Shown: positions 32,565-41,629, counted from the stretch's first letter. The stretch is 64,000 nucleotides of DNA from Corynebacterium lemuris (GCF_024919295.1 NZ_JANWTC010000009.1:62001-126000); one strand, 5' to 3'. Program-made: numbers and translations. The notes: a model not told the origin generated them from the sequence alone.

Positions 32565-34190
32565 ATGCCAGGCACCACCCCTCTGCTGGAGGTCACCGAC
32601 CTCGTCGTCTCCTACGCCAGTTCGCGTGGGGAGGTCAATGCCGTCAACGGTGTCAGCCTGCAGGTCCACCCGGGGCAGATCACCGCGATCGTCGGTGAGT
32701 CCGGTTCCGGCAAGTCGACCACCGCGCAGGCGGCGATCGGTCTGCTGCCGCGCAACGCGAGCATCGATGCCGGTGAGGTCCGTATCGGCGGGGAGTCGGT
32801 CACCGGTTTCAGTGAGCGCCAGTGGCGTCAGCTGCGCGGGAAGCGCATCGGTCTGATCCCGCAGGACCCGAACAACTCCCTCAACCCGGTCAAGACGATC
32901 GGTGAGTCCGTGGGGGAGGGGCTGGCCATCCACGGCCGCGGGGACAGGTCCGCCCGCCGGGCCCGGGTCATCGAGCTGCTGGAGCGGGTGGGCATCGACA
33001 ACCCGGACAAGCGCCACGACCAGTACCCGCACGAGTTGTCCGGCGGCATGAAACAGCGCGCGCTCATCGCTGCGGCCGTGGCCCTGGAGCCGGAGCTGAT
33101 CATCGCGGACGAGCCGACCAGTGCCCTGGATGTCACCGTGCAGAAGGTCATCCTCGACCTGCTGGATGAGATGCGTGCGGAGCTGGGCATCGGCATCCTG
33201 TTCATCACCCACGACCTGGCGGTGGCCGGTGACCGGGCCGACCACATTGTGGTCATGGAACGCGGCACCGTCCGCGAATCCGGGATCGCGGCCAGCGTGC
33301 TCACCGACCCGCAGGACGCCTACACCCGCCAGCTGCTCGCCGACGCCCCCTCCCTGACCACCGCCACCCTGGCCGGCGACCGCCGCCGCGAGGTCGACCC
33401 GGAAGTGGAACCGCTGCTTGTCGTCGACTCCGTCACCCAGCGGTTCGGGGACTTCACCGCCGTCGACGACGTCTCCTTCACCGTGCCCCGGGGCACCACC
33501 CACGCCATTGTCGGCGAGTCCGGTTCCGGCAAGACCACGCTCGGCCGGTCCATCGCCGCCTTCAACAAGCCGACGGCCGGTTCCATCCGCATCGGTGCCA
33601 CGGAGATCACCACCGCGGACGCGAAGGCCCGCCGGGAGTTGCGCCGCGATGTGCAGCTGGTCTACCAGAACCCCTATTCCTCCCTGAACCCGCGGCAGAG
33701 CATCGGCCAGATCATCGCCGAGCCGCTGCGCAACTTCAGCCGCCTCACACGCGGGGAGGTCGACGCCCAGGTCAACCGCCACCTCGACCTGGTGGCCCTC
33801 GACCAGGCGGTCGCCGGCCGACGACCCGCGGAACTGTCCGGTGGGCAGCGCCAGCGCGTGGCCATCGCCCGTGCGCTGATCCTGGAACCCGAGCTCGTCG
33901 TCCTCGACGAGGCCGTCTCCGCGTTGGACGTGACCGTGCAGGCCCAGATCCTGCGCCTGCTCGACGAGCTGCAGACCGAACTCGGCCTGACGTACGTGTT
34001 CATCTCCCATGACCTGGCCGTGGTGCGGCAGATCTCCGACACCGTCTCGGTGATGAGCGCCGGTCGCCAGGTCGAGTACGGTGCGACAGCAGCCGTCTTC
34101 GAGAACCCGGAATCGGAGTTCACCCGCAACCTCATCGATGCCATCCCCGGTCGCAGTTACCGGGGCGGCGACCTCAACCTGGGACTGTGA
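32565..34190 (+). CDS. ABC transporter double ATPase (DppD-DppF fusion)
   Basis: Protein of 541 residues holding two complete ATPase domains. The first has Walker A GESGSGKST, signature LSGGMKQR and Walker B DEPTSALD; the second has GESGSGKTT, LSGGQRQR and DEAVSALD (Val replaces Thr). Such fusions replace the separate DppD and DppF subunits in many actinobacteria. It energises the transporter whose other parts are encoded just upstream. Overlaps the next gene by 4 nt (GTGA). Confidence 0.93.
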   Translation: MPGTTPLLEVTDLVVSYASSRGEVNAVNGVSLQVHPGQITAIVGESGSGKSTTAQAAIGLLPRNASIDAGEVRIGGESVTGFSERQWRQLRGKRIGLIPQDPNNSLNPVKTIGESVGEGLAIHGRGDRSARRARVIELLERVGIDNPDKRHDQYPHELSGGMKQRALIAAAVALEPELIIADEPTSALDVTVQKVILDLLDEMRAELGIGILFITHDLAVAGDRADHIVVMERGTVRESGIAASVLTDPQDAYTRQLLADAPSLTTATLAGDRRREVDPEVEPLLVVDSVTQRFGDFTAVDDVSFTVPRGTTHAIVGESGSGKTTLGRSIAAFNKPTAGSIRIGATEITTADAKARRELRRDVQLVYQNPYSSLNPRQSIGQIIAEPLRNFSRLTRGEVDAQVNRHLDLVALDQAVAGRRPAELSGGQRQRVAIARALILEPELVVLDEAVSALDVTVQAQILRLLDELQTELGLTYVFISHDLAVVRQISDTVSVMSAGRQVEYGATAAVFENPESEFTRNLIDAIPGRSYRGGDLNLGL

Positions 34191-35404
34191 TCACCATGAC
34201 CGACATCATCAACCTGCTCTCCGCCCTCGGCCCGGACCACCCGCTGGCCCGCCTGCGCGGCGCCCGCCCCGACGCCCTGGCCAACGCCCAGAACAGCTTC
34301 GAGGCTCTCCTCGAGCCCGCCGCGCCGGGCACGTTCAGCTACGGCGAGCGCTACGCCGTGGCCACCTATGTCGCTGGCCTGCACGGGGCGGCCAACGCCC
34401 GCACCTTCTACGCGGAACTGCTGCTTGACGACGCCCCCGCCGCCCTCCCGCAGGCAGTCGACGCCGCCATCGAGGCCGGTCGTTCCGCTGGCCCCTACTG
34501 GGATGGCGGTTTCGTCCTCCACGATGCGGACGCCCTCGGGGAGCGGCTGGCAGCGGCCTTCGACATCGCTCACCTGCTGGTCTTCCACCCCCGCGACGCC
34601 CGCCCGGAGGCCATGTCCCACCTGGCGGCCCGCGGCTGGTCCGCCGATGACACCGTCTCCCTGACCCAGCTCATCTCCTTCCTGGCCTTCCAGCTGCGCG
34701 TCATCCACGGCCTGCAGGTGCTCGCCGGCCGCGACGTCACCGTTCCCGCCCCCGCCCGCGCGGCAGGCGTACAGCCGGACTGGCAGCTCCACGGGGACAT
34801 CACCACCTGGCCGGACCTGTCCCGACCCAGCCGCTTCGTGCGCCACTCCCTGGGCTGGAAGGCGTGGGTCGCCCCCGTGCCGAAGGCGGAACTCACCGAG
34901 GCACAGCTCGACTCGCTCATCCGCCCCGAGCGCGCCGACATGGCTTACTTCCGTCTCCTGGCCCGCGACCCGGATGCCCTGAAGGCCCGGACGCTGACGG
35001 ACCTGGACATCTTCTACAACACCGACGGCGGCCTCAGCCGCGCGGAACGGGAACTCGCCGCGACCGTCGCCTCCCGGTACAACGGCTGCGAGTACTGCGC
35101 CTCCGTGCACTCGGTGCGCTCGGTGGAGGAGGGCGGGGACGCGGGAAGCGTCGACAAGCTCCTCGACGAGGGGCATGAGGCAGACCTGGGAGACGCACGC
35201 TGGAACGCCATCCGCGAGGCCGCCGTCGCCCTGACCGCCACCCCCGTCTCCTACGGCGGGGAGCACGTGGCCAGGCTGCGCGAGGCCGGTCTGGATGATG
35301 CCTCCCTCATCGACCACCTGTACGCCACCGCCTTCTTCAACTGGGCCAACCGACTCATGCTCGTCCTGGGGGAGGCCGAGGTCCCGGCACGTTTCCGCGA
35401 CTGA
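34187..35404 (+). CDS. Fused CMD-domain / alkylhydroperoxidase-domain protein (Avi_7170 + Avi_7169 type)
   Basis: Protein of about 405 residues. The N-terminal half (to about 190) resembles the CMD domain proteins of the Avi_7170 family; the C-terminal half is an AhpD-like domain with the active-site motif NGCEYCASVHSVR (two Cys three apart and the nearby His). In other bacteria these are two separate genes next to a peptide-type ABC transporter and a luciferase-like monooxygenase; here they are one protein and no luciferase-like gene is seen. Start GTG 34187 (GTGA overlap) or ATG 34196. A peroxide-linked or redox role on the imported compound is inferred. Confidence 0.78.
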   Translation: MITMTDIINLLSALGPDHPLARLRGARPDALANAQNSFEALLEPAAPGTFSYGERYAVATYVAGLHGAANARTFYAELLLDDAPAALPQAVDAAIEAGRSAGPYWDGGFVLHDADALGERLAAAFDIAHLLVFHPRDARPEAMSHLAARGWSADDTVSLTQLISFLAFQLRVIHGLQVLAGRDVTVPAPARAAGVQPDWQLHGDITTWPDLSRPSRFVRHSLGWKAWVAPVPKAELTEAQLDSLIRPERADMAYFRLLARDPDALKARTLTDLDIFYNTDGGLSRAERELAATVASRYNGCEYCASVHSVRSVEEGGDAGSVDKLLDEGHEADLGDARWNAIREAAVALTATPVSYGGEHVARLREAGLDDASLIDHLYATAFFNWANRLMLVLGEAEVPARFRD

Positions 35405-35461
35405 GCCGCCGCGGGGGAGACATGTGGCGGCACCCATATTCGACTTACCGTATGGATTGGC

Positions 35462-35474
35462 TAGTGTTGTCCGG
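35462..35474 (+). promoter_or_regulatory. Leaderless promoter of the GntR gene
   Basis: TAGTGT (35462-35467) plus 7 nt reaches the GTG at 35475. The regulator gene therefore has its own promoter separate from the ABC operon. Confidence 0.5.
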
Positions 35475-36215
35475 GTGAATCTCCAGTCCCGACGTTCCCC
35501 GACCTACCTCGTCATCGCCGACGGCATCCGCGGGCAGATCGATAGCCGCGGACTGGCCCCCGGGGACCGGCTGCCCACGGAGCGTGAACTCGTCGAGGAA
35601 TTCGGTGTGGCCCGGATGACCGTGCGCCACGCCCTCGACGTCCTCCAGATGGAGGGGCTGATCGAACGCCGTCGCGGCCGCACCGGCGGCACCTTCGTCC
35701 GCTCCGCCCCACCCGTCGTCGAACTCACCCGCATGGAGGGTGTGCTGCCGCAGCTGCGGCAGCTGGGGATGACGGTCGGCTGCGAGGTCCACCGCGCCAT
35801 GACCGTTCCCGCGGAGAACAGCGTGGCGGAGGCCCTGCGCATCGACCCTGGTGCCCCCGTCTTCCGTATCGTGCGGGTCCATTCGGTGGAGGGCACACCG
35901 ATGGTCATCGAGAAGACGCACTTCCCCGAGGAGCGGGTACCCGGGCTGCTGGATGCCGATCTCTCCGGCCACATGTATGAACTGCTCGGCTCCCGGTGGA
36001 ACCTGCGCCCCGTGCACAAGGCCGAGACGATCATCCCCGGCGTCGCCTCCGCCTGGGAACAGGAGGTCCTCGGCATCACCGGTAATCAGCCCTTGCTGCG
36101 CATCTGCCGCAACACCACCACCGGTGACGGGGTGCCGCTCGAGCATGCCGTGGGTGTGCTGCGTTCCGACGTCGCGCGTATCCGCGTGGTCACCGGGGTG
36201 CCGGTGGGCGGTTAG
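35475..36215 (+). CDS. GntR-family regulator, HutC/UTRA type
   Basis: Protein of 246 residues. The N-terminal winged helix is seen as LAPGDRLPTERELVEEFGVA and RMTVRHALDVL; RRGRTGGTFV ends it. The C-terminal UTRA effector domain has RIVRVHSVEGTPMVIEKTHF. UTRA regulators sense small metabolites. Located right after the ABC/CMD operon, it most likely controls that operon and the divergent FAD gene. Confidence 0.9.
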   Translation: MNLQSRRSPTYLVIADGIRGQIDSRGLAPGDRLPTERELVEEFGVARMTVRHALDVLQMEGLIERRRGRTGGTFVRSAPPVVELTRMEGVLPQLRQLGMTVGCEVHRAMTVPAENSVAEALRIDPGAPVFRIVRVHSVEGTPMVIEKTHFPEERVPGLLDADLSGHMYELLGSRWNLRPVHKAETIIPGVASAWEQEVLGITGNQPLLRICRNTTTGDGVPLEHAVGVLRSDVARIRVVTGVPVGG

Positions 36216-36382
36216 CGCAGGGCCGCCCGGAATTTGCCGCTCAGGGTAGGTGACGCATCATGTCGGATAGTACGGGTGCGGGGAAATGCGACCACACGTA
36301 TTTTTCCTGGTCCAGCCTCACCTGGGCCTATAAAAATACGGGCATACGTATTATGTGACATTTTCCGGCGCCAGGGGCCCGC
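36216..36382. other. Convergent spacer with ATACG/CGTAT inverted repeats
   Basis: No gene. CGTATTTTT (36297-36305) and AAAAATACG (36332-36340) form a 9-bp inverted repeat; ATACGTAT, a perfect palindrome, follows at 36344-36351. The block lies between the convergent GntR and response-regulator genes. It could act as a terminator in both directions or hold binding sites. Confidence 0.45.
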
Positions 36383-37048
36383 TCAGACCAGCCGGTAACC
36401 GGAACCCCGGATCGTCTCGATCCGCTCCGCCCCGATCTTCTTGCGCAGGGTCCGGATGTAGACGTCCACCACGTTGGAACCGGGATCGAAGTCCATGCCC
36501 CACACCATGCTCAGCAGCTGCGCCCGGGACAGGATCTGCCCCGGATGGCGCATGAAGGTCTCCAGCAGCCCGAACTCCCGGCGGGAGAGATCCTTCGACT
36601 TCTCCCCGATCCGGATCTTCTGGGTCCGCAGGTCCAGGGAGAGCTCCCCGCGGGTGAGCAGTGCCCCGCCTTCGTCGCCGACATTGGCCTTGTCCGCCAG
36701 GCGCAGACGCACCCGGGCCAGCAGCTCCGCGAACTGGAAGGGCTTGGGCATGTAGTCGTCGGCCCCGCCCTCCAGGCTGCGGATCCGCGCCTCAAGGTTG
36801 GTCCGCGCCGTGAGCACGATGATGGGCAGGCTGACCCGCAGGGAACGCAGCTCCTCAAGCACTTCTGCGCCATCCATGTGGGGCAGACCCAGGTCGAGGA
36901 TCATGAGGTCGAAGTCCCCGGAGCGGGCCATGTGGAAGGCCGCCGCCCCGGAGTCGACGACATCGCAGGCATAGCCGGCCGAGGTCAGGCCGCGGTTGAT
37001 GAAATCGGCGATGCCGCGGTCATCCTCGGCGATGAGAATTCTGCTCAC
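36383..37048 (-). CDS. OmpR/PhoB-family response regulator
   Basis: Protein of 221 residues. The receiver domain shows the acidic pair in IAEDDRG, phospho-acceptor Asp in LMILDLGLP, Thr in IVLTAR and Lys in YMPKPF. The C-terminal winged helix has LSRREFGLLETFMRHPGQILSR and IRTLRKKI. Overlaps the histidine kinase gene by 4 nt. It probably binds the three TGAA repeats upstream of the operon (38955-38980). Confidence 0.93.
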   Translation of the reverse strand: MSRILIAEDDRGIADFINRGLTSAGYACDVVDSGAAAFHMARSGDFDLMILDLGLPHMDGAEVLEELRSLRVSLPIIVLTARTNLEARIRSLEGGADDYMPKPFQFAELLARVRLRLADKANVGDEGGALLTRGELSLDLRTQKIRIGEKSKDLSRREFGLLETFMRHPGQILSRAQLLSMVWGMDFDPGSNVVDVYIRTLRKKIGAERIETIRGSGYRLV

Positions 37049-38532
37049 TGGTCTGCTCCTTCTGAAAGGGACTCCTCCGGGGCGGGGATCTCCAGCCCGA
37101 AGATGGATCCGAGGCCGGGGGCGGACTCGACGAACGCCCGCCCGCCGTGGGCCTCACCGATGATCTTGACAATCGACAGGCCCAGGCCCGCCCCACCCGG
37201 GCGCTGCGTGCCGGAGGATTCCCCACGGGAGAAGCGGCTGAAAAGGTGCTCGCGCTTCTCCGTGGGGATCCCTTCACCGTGGTCGCGGACCCAGATGCGG
37301 AACCTCCGGTCCGCACCTTCACCGATGAAGTCGGTGGCCAGGTCGATGCTGCCCTCGCTGTAGCGCAGGGCATTGTTGTACAGCTCCAGCACCGCCTCGG
37401 TGACACGCTGCTCATCGAGGACGACGGTGCCCTCGGCGACGTCGATAAGCGAGATCCGGTCGCTCATGGTCACGGCCTTGTCCTCGATGTCGATGGCCAT
37501 TTCAGCGACGTCGACGGGCGCCGGGTGCAGGAAATCCCCCGCATCCGCCACCGCGAGGGTGAGCAGATCATTGACCATCCGCGACATGCGGTCCAGCTCA
37601 GCGGTGGCCAGCGCGATGGACCGGGCACGCTCCTCCGGTGGGGAGGATTCCAGCAGCTCCAGCTGTCCACGGACGACGGTGATCGGGGTGCGCAGTTCAT
37701 GGCCTGCGTCATCGACGAAGGTCCGCTGGTCGTGGTAGGCGGCCTCGATGCGGTCGAGCATCGCGTTGAAGGTCGTCGCCAGCTGGGCGATCTCATCCCG
37801 GCCCTGCACCGGGACGCGCCGGGTGAGATCCGAGTTGGATATCGACGCCGCCACCTCCCGCACCTTGCGCACCGGGGCGAGGATCTGTGCGGCGATCAGC
37901 CACGCGATGAACACCGAGGCCGCCAGCCCACCCAGGCCGATCACCGAGAGCAGCCGCACCTGCGCGTTAACCGCCTGCCGGCTCTCCTGCGTGAAATAGG
38001 CCACCGCCAGGTGGGCGCTGGGCTGACCGGTGTCGGACTCCAGGTCGACGCGCCCCCAGTGGGTGCGGCCGCGGTCCGGGTCATCGAAGACCCCGGAGAC
38101 GGTGGTGGGGGAGAGCAGTTCATCAACGAGCGGCTCCGTGGACACCAGCGGATCCGGGTGGCGGCGGCCGGTGCCGGTGAGGTCCATCTGGATGAGCGTG
38201 CCCTCGGTCATGCCTACGATCAACTCGTTGTCGTCCGGGATCTGCCGCGCGAGATACACCTGGATCAGGCGCTGCGGAGAGGCGAAGGGCGCGGCGGTCT
38301 CCGGGTCGGTGCCCTCAGCGGCGAAGCGGCGGAACTCCTCGATCTCCTGCTCCACAGCCGCGTTGGCGCTGTTGGCCACCTCTGAGAGCAGCACCGAGCG
38401 GGTGAGGACGACGACGCTGGTCAGTGCCACCAGGACAACGGCGGTGATCCAGATGACGATCCGCCACCGCAGCGAACCCGTCAGCCCCTGCAGGGGCTGC
38501 CGCGGTCTAGTCGTCGTCCCAGTCATCGTCAT
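37045..38532 (-). CDS. Sensor histidine kinase with extracytoplasmic domain
   Basis: Protein of about 495 residues. One membrane segment near the N-terminus (IVIWITAVVLVALTSVVVL), an outside domain of roughly 135 residues, a second membrane segment (LLSVIGLGGLAASVFIAWLI), a HAMP domain, the phospho-His motif DDAGHELRTPITVV, then N-box (LYNNALRYS), DHGEGIP and GGAGLGLSIV. The start is uncertain because the 5' end overlaps the gene of the Asp/Trp-repeat protein; the ATGs at 38532 and 38526 are the best choices, both inside the repeat-coding DNA, where TGGGA sequences may act as ribosome-binding sites. Confidence 0.9.
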   Translation of the reverse strand: MTMTGTTTRPRQPLQGLTGSLRWRIVIWITAVVLVALTSVVVLTRSVLLSEVANSANAAVEQEIEEFRRFAAEGTDPETAAPFASPQRLIQVYLARQIPDDNELIVGMTEGTLIQMDLTGTGRRHPDPLVSTEPLVDELLSPTTVSGVFDDPDRGRTHWGRVDLESDTGQPSAHLAVAYFTQESRQAVNAQVRLLSVIGLGGLAASVFIAWLIAAQILAPVRKVREVAASISNSDLTRRVPVQGRDEIAQLATTFNAMLDRIEAAYHDQRTFVDDAGHELRTPITVVRGQLELLESSPPEERARSIALATAELDRMSRMVNDLLTLAVADAGDFLHPAPVDVAEMAIDIEDKAVTMSDRISLIDVAEGTVVLDEQRVTEAVLELYNNALRYSEGSIDLATDFIGEGADRRFRIWVRDHGEGIPTEKREHLFSRFSRGESSGTQRPGGAGLGLSIVKIIGEAHGGRAFVESAPGLGSIFGLEIPAPEESLSEGADQ

Positions 38533-38884
38533 CCCAGTCGTCCCAATCGTCATCGTCCCAGTCGTCCCAGTCATCGTCGTCCCAGTCGTCGTCGAAGTCC
38601 TGGTAGTACAGCGGCGGCTGCGGCGCAGGCGCCGGAGCAGGCACCGGCACCGGGGCCGGGGCCGGGGCCGGGGCTGCCGGTTGCTCAGCCGGGGCGGGCT
38701 GCGCCTCGGGTGGGGGCGCGGTGCTGGTGACGGTGGCCGGTGCCTCCTCGACGTTCAGGGTCGCCGTTGCCGGGTCGATGTCCGGGGACTGGTTGTTGTT
38801 GGCCAGCGTCGCCCCACCGGCCCCGATCAAGACGAGCAGGGCAAATATGGCCAGCAGGGGGGCGAAGCGGCGGATCGTTGACAT
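38507..38884 (-). CDS. Membrane-anchored protein with Pro/Ala linker and Asp/Trp repeat tail
   Basis: Protein of 125 residues with three parts: an N-terminal hydrophobic segment (FAPLLAIFALLVLIGAGGA) acting as signal or anchor; a Pro/Ala-rich spacer (about residues 55-90, APAPAPVPVPAPAPAP); and a tail after QDF in which units of the form DDW and DDDDW alternate, giving 22 Asp and 6 Trp in 28 residues. It is the first gene of an operon with a histidine kinase and a response regulator. AAAGGA precedes the ATG. I recognise no family. The tail should face outside and could bind cations, which the kinase may then sense (inference). Confidence 0.8.
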   Translation of the reverse strand: MSTIRRFAPLLAIFALLVLIGAGGATLANNNQSPDIDPATATLNVEEAPATVTSTAPPPEAQPAPAEQPAAPAPAPAPVPVPAPAPAPQPPLYYQDFDDDWDDDDWDDWDDDDWDDWDDDDWDDD

Positions 38885-38950
38885 GACGGTCCTTTCCGGG
38901 AGGCGGCGCGGGGAAGGGATCTCCCGTGGTCGCCTCCATTATGGGATCAC

Positions 38951-38990
38951 GCTGTGAAGCCACTATGAAACACAGATGAAGGTTTCTTCA
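38951..38990 (-). promoter_or_regulatory. Three TGAA direct repeats at 11-bp period upstream of the signalling operon
   Basis: TGAA occurs at 38955, 38966 and 38977, an exact 11-bp spacing typical of OmpR-family binding sites. The last copy is part of a hairpin CAGATGAA-N6-TTCATCTG (38974-38995). On the minus strand a CATAAT just downstream of the repeats could be the -10. Confidence 0.6.
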
Positions 38991-39005
38991 TCTGACCCTC
39001 TGTGC

Positions 39006-41573
39006 TCAGTCGGCGTCCACCGCCCGGTTGCGCAGGGCGCGCGCGACCCGGTCGTGCTGTTCGGCGATGATGCGGCGCAGGCCGGCGGGGAGATCGTGGT
39101 AGAGGAAGGCGTCGGCACGCGCCAGCCCTTCCGTGGAGATGTCCCACACCGGGTACAGGCCGGTCAGGGAATTCAGGCCCATCTCGGTGGAAGGGTTCTC
39201 CCACAGTTTCATGGCCACGTCGAAATACGGTTCGGCCAGCGGCATGAGGGATTCCGTGGAACCGGGGTAGACCAGACCCTGCATCTTGTGTCGGGCCGCC
39301 AGGTTGGACAGGTCACCGGCGACGATCTCCGCCCAGACACGCTTCTTCACATCCGGGTCGTTGACGGCGGCTTCGGCCCGCAGGGCGGCCTGGACGCCGG
39401 TCGCGGAACGGTCGCGGCCACGTTCGGCGTCGATCTCCTCCACCCCCGCCCGGCCATAGGCGACCAGTGCGGCCAGGGCCAGCCAGCGCAGCTCGGCATC
39501 CTGCGAATCAGCAAGCACCTGCTCCAGATGGTCGGCCGCCGCGTCGTTGAGCGGCAGGCGGGTCACCGCCTGGGCGAAGACCAGCGAGGTCTCCTCCGTG
39601 CCCTCGTGTTCGCCGGCGAGGAAGGCGTCGATAAGCAGGTCACGGCCCTGGCCGTGTGCCCAGGAGGGGTCAGCGTAGGTGCGCAGCGCCGTGGTGGCCT
39701 GGCCGAGGATGCGCTCCAGCACCGCCAGCTCGGTCTCGGCGCCGGCACCGCGGGCGACCAGACGGATGAAGTCCCGGGCCTTCATCCCGCCTTCCCGGGT
39801 GGCCTCCCAGGCCGCCGACCAGCACAGGGTACGCGCCATGGGGTCGACGATCCGGTCGATGTTGTCCACCACGAAAGCCAGGGAGCCCGGGTCGAGCTGC
39901 ATGAGGCAGTAGGTGAGGTCATCGTCGTTGACCAGCACCAGATCGGCCTGCTCCACACCGACCAGCTCAGGGACCGGGGTCGACGCACCGGTGACGTCGA
40001 GCTCGACGTGGTCGGTGGCGACCACGTGGGCGTCGACAAGCGAATAGAACCCGACGGCCACGCGGTGGGTGCGCAGCTCATCCGCGCCGGGCTCGGCACC
40101 CGCCTGCGCCACGGCGAAGGAGGTGTAGCGGCCGTCGGCCACCTCGAAGACGGGGGAGAGGCGGTTGATGCCGGTGGTCTTCAACCACTGTTCCGCCCAA
40201 CCGGACAGGTCCCGGCCCGAGGCGGTCTGCAGCGCACCGAGCAGCTCATCGAAGGTGGCGTTGCCCCAGGCATGGTCGGCGAAGTGCCGGCGCACCCCCG
40301 CGAGGAAATCATCCCGGCCGACATAGGCCTGCAGCTGCTTGAGCACGCTCGCGCCCTTGGCGTAGGTGATGCCGTCGAAGTTCTGCTCCACCGTCTCGAT
40401 GTCGGTGGCGTCCGCCAGGACCGGGTGCGTCGAGGGCAGCTGATCCTGGCTGTAGGCCCAGGACTTCTCCACATTGGCGAAGGTCACCCACGCCGTGGTG
40501 TAGTCCGTGGCCTCCGCCTGGGAGAGCGCCGCCGCCCACGTGGCGAAGGACTCGTTGAGCCACAGGTCATCCCACCACTGCATGGTCACCAGGTCACCGA
40601 ACCACATGTGCGCCAGCTCATGCAGGATCGTCTCCGCGCGGCGCTCGTAGCGGTAGTGGGTGGCCCGGGAGGTGAAGACGTACTCGTCCCTGATGGTCAC
40701 GCACGCGGCGTTCTCCATCGCGCCGATGTTGAACTCCGGGCAGAAGACCTGGTCGTATTTGCCGAAGGGGTAGGCCATGCCGAAATGGGCGTGGAAGAAG
40801 TCGAAACCCTGCTTCGTCTCCCGGAACAACCGGTCGGCGTCCAGATGCTCCGCCAGGGAACGTCGACAGTACAGCCCCATGGGCACGCTCAGCTCCGTCG
40901 GCTGGTCAGGCGGGGTCTCCGGGTGATGGGTCAGCGTGCCCTCCCAGGTGGAGTGGACCTCATGGTAGGGGCCCACGCACAGGGCGATGAGGTAGGTCGA
41001 CAGCGGATAGGCGATCCGCGAGCGGTGCACGAGATGCCCGCCCGCACGCGCCGTCCGCTGCGGCGCATTCGAGATGACCTTCCAGTCCGTCGGCGTGGTC
41101 ACGGAAATATCATAGGTGGCCTTCAGATCCGGCTGGTCGAAGCAGGCGAAGACCCGCTTGGCGTCGGCGGTCTCGAACTGGGTGTACAGGTAGGTGAGGT
41201 TGTCCGCGGGGTCCACGAAGCGGTGCAACCCCTCACCGGTCCGGGAATAGGGGCAGGTGGCGGTGACCCGCAGGATGTGCTGGCCCACCGTCAGGTTCTC
41301 CAGCGCGATGCCGTGGGTCTCGTCGTAACCCTGCCCGTCCAGGGTCAGTGCCTGACGGCGGATGTCGGTGCCGTCCAGCTGCACCCCGGCCACCCGGCTG
41401 GCCCGCAGATCGATGAACGTCGACCCCGCCTCCCGCACCGTGAAGGTCACGGTGGTGACGGAGGAGAACTCCGTGTCGGAACCGGTCAGATCCAGGCTGA
41501 TGTCGTAGTTGTCCACCGTGAGCAGCCGGGCGCGGTGGGCCGCCTCATCGCGGGTGAGGTTGGTCGAGGTCAT
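39006..41573 (-). CDS. pepN: Aminopeptidase N (M1 family)
   Basis: Protein of 855 residues. The M1 exopeptidase motif GAMENAACV, the zinc site HELAHMWFGD with the second glutamate in NESFATW, and the following YAKGASVL segment are present. A large C-terminal helical domain follows (ERAP1-like). It removes N-terminal residues from peptides in the cytosol. The ATG at 41573 follows AGGAGA; an ATG six codons earlier is less likely. Divergent from the DsbA-like gene. Confidence 0.95.
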   Translation of the reverse strand: MTSTNLTRDEAAHRARLLTVDNYDISLDLTGSDTEFSSVTTVTFTVREAGSTFIDLRASRVAGVQLDGTDIRRQALTLDGQGYDETHGIALENLTVGQHILRVTATCPYSRTGEGLHRFVDPADNLTYLYTQFETADAKRVFACFDQPDLKATYDISVTTPTDWKVISNAPQRTARAGGHLVHRSRIAYPLSTYLIALCVGPYHEVHSTWEGTLTHHPETPPDQPTELSVPMGLYCRRSLAEHLDADRLFRETKQGFDFFHAHFGMAYPFGKYDQVFCPEFNIGAMENAACVTIRDEYVFTSRATHYRYERRAETILHELAHMWFGDLVTMQWWDDLWLNESFATWAAALSQAEATDYTTAWVTFANVEKSWAYSQDQLPSTHPVLADATDIETVEQNFDGITYAKGASVLKQLQAYVGRDDFLAGVRRHFADHAWGNATFDELLGALQTASGRDLSGWAEQWLKTTGINRLSPVFEVADGRYTSFAVAQAGAEPGADELRTHRVAVGFYSLVDAHVVATDHVELDVTGASTPVPELVGVEQADLVLVNDDDLTYCLMQLDPGSLAFVVDNIDRIVDPMARTLCWSAAWEATREGGMKARDFIRLVARGAGAETELAVLERILGQATTALRTYADPSWAHGQGRDLLIDAFLAGEHEGTEETSLVFAQAVTRLPLNDAAADHLEQVLADSQDAELRWLALAALVAYGRAGVEEIDAERGRDRSATGVQAALRAEAAVNDPDVKKRVWAEIVAGDLSNLAARHKMQGLVYPGSTESLMPLAEPYFDVAMKLWENPSTEMGLNSLTGLYPVWDISTEGLARADAFLYHDLPAGLRRIIAEQHDRVARALRNRAVDAD

Positions 41574-41629
41574 GGGCAGGTCTCCTGGCACTGGGGCGGA
41601 CGGTGGCCACCCTCAGCCTAATCTCCACC

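Noticed and set aside
34187..35404. Fused CMD/AhpD gene as a frameshift or assembly artefact
   Set aside because: The frame is continuous and both halves keep their motifs and normal codon use, so a true fusion is simpler.
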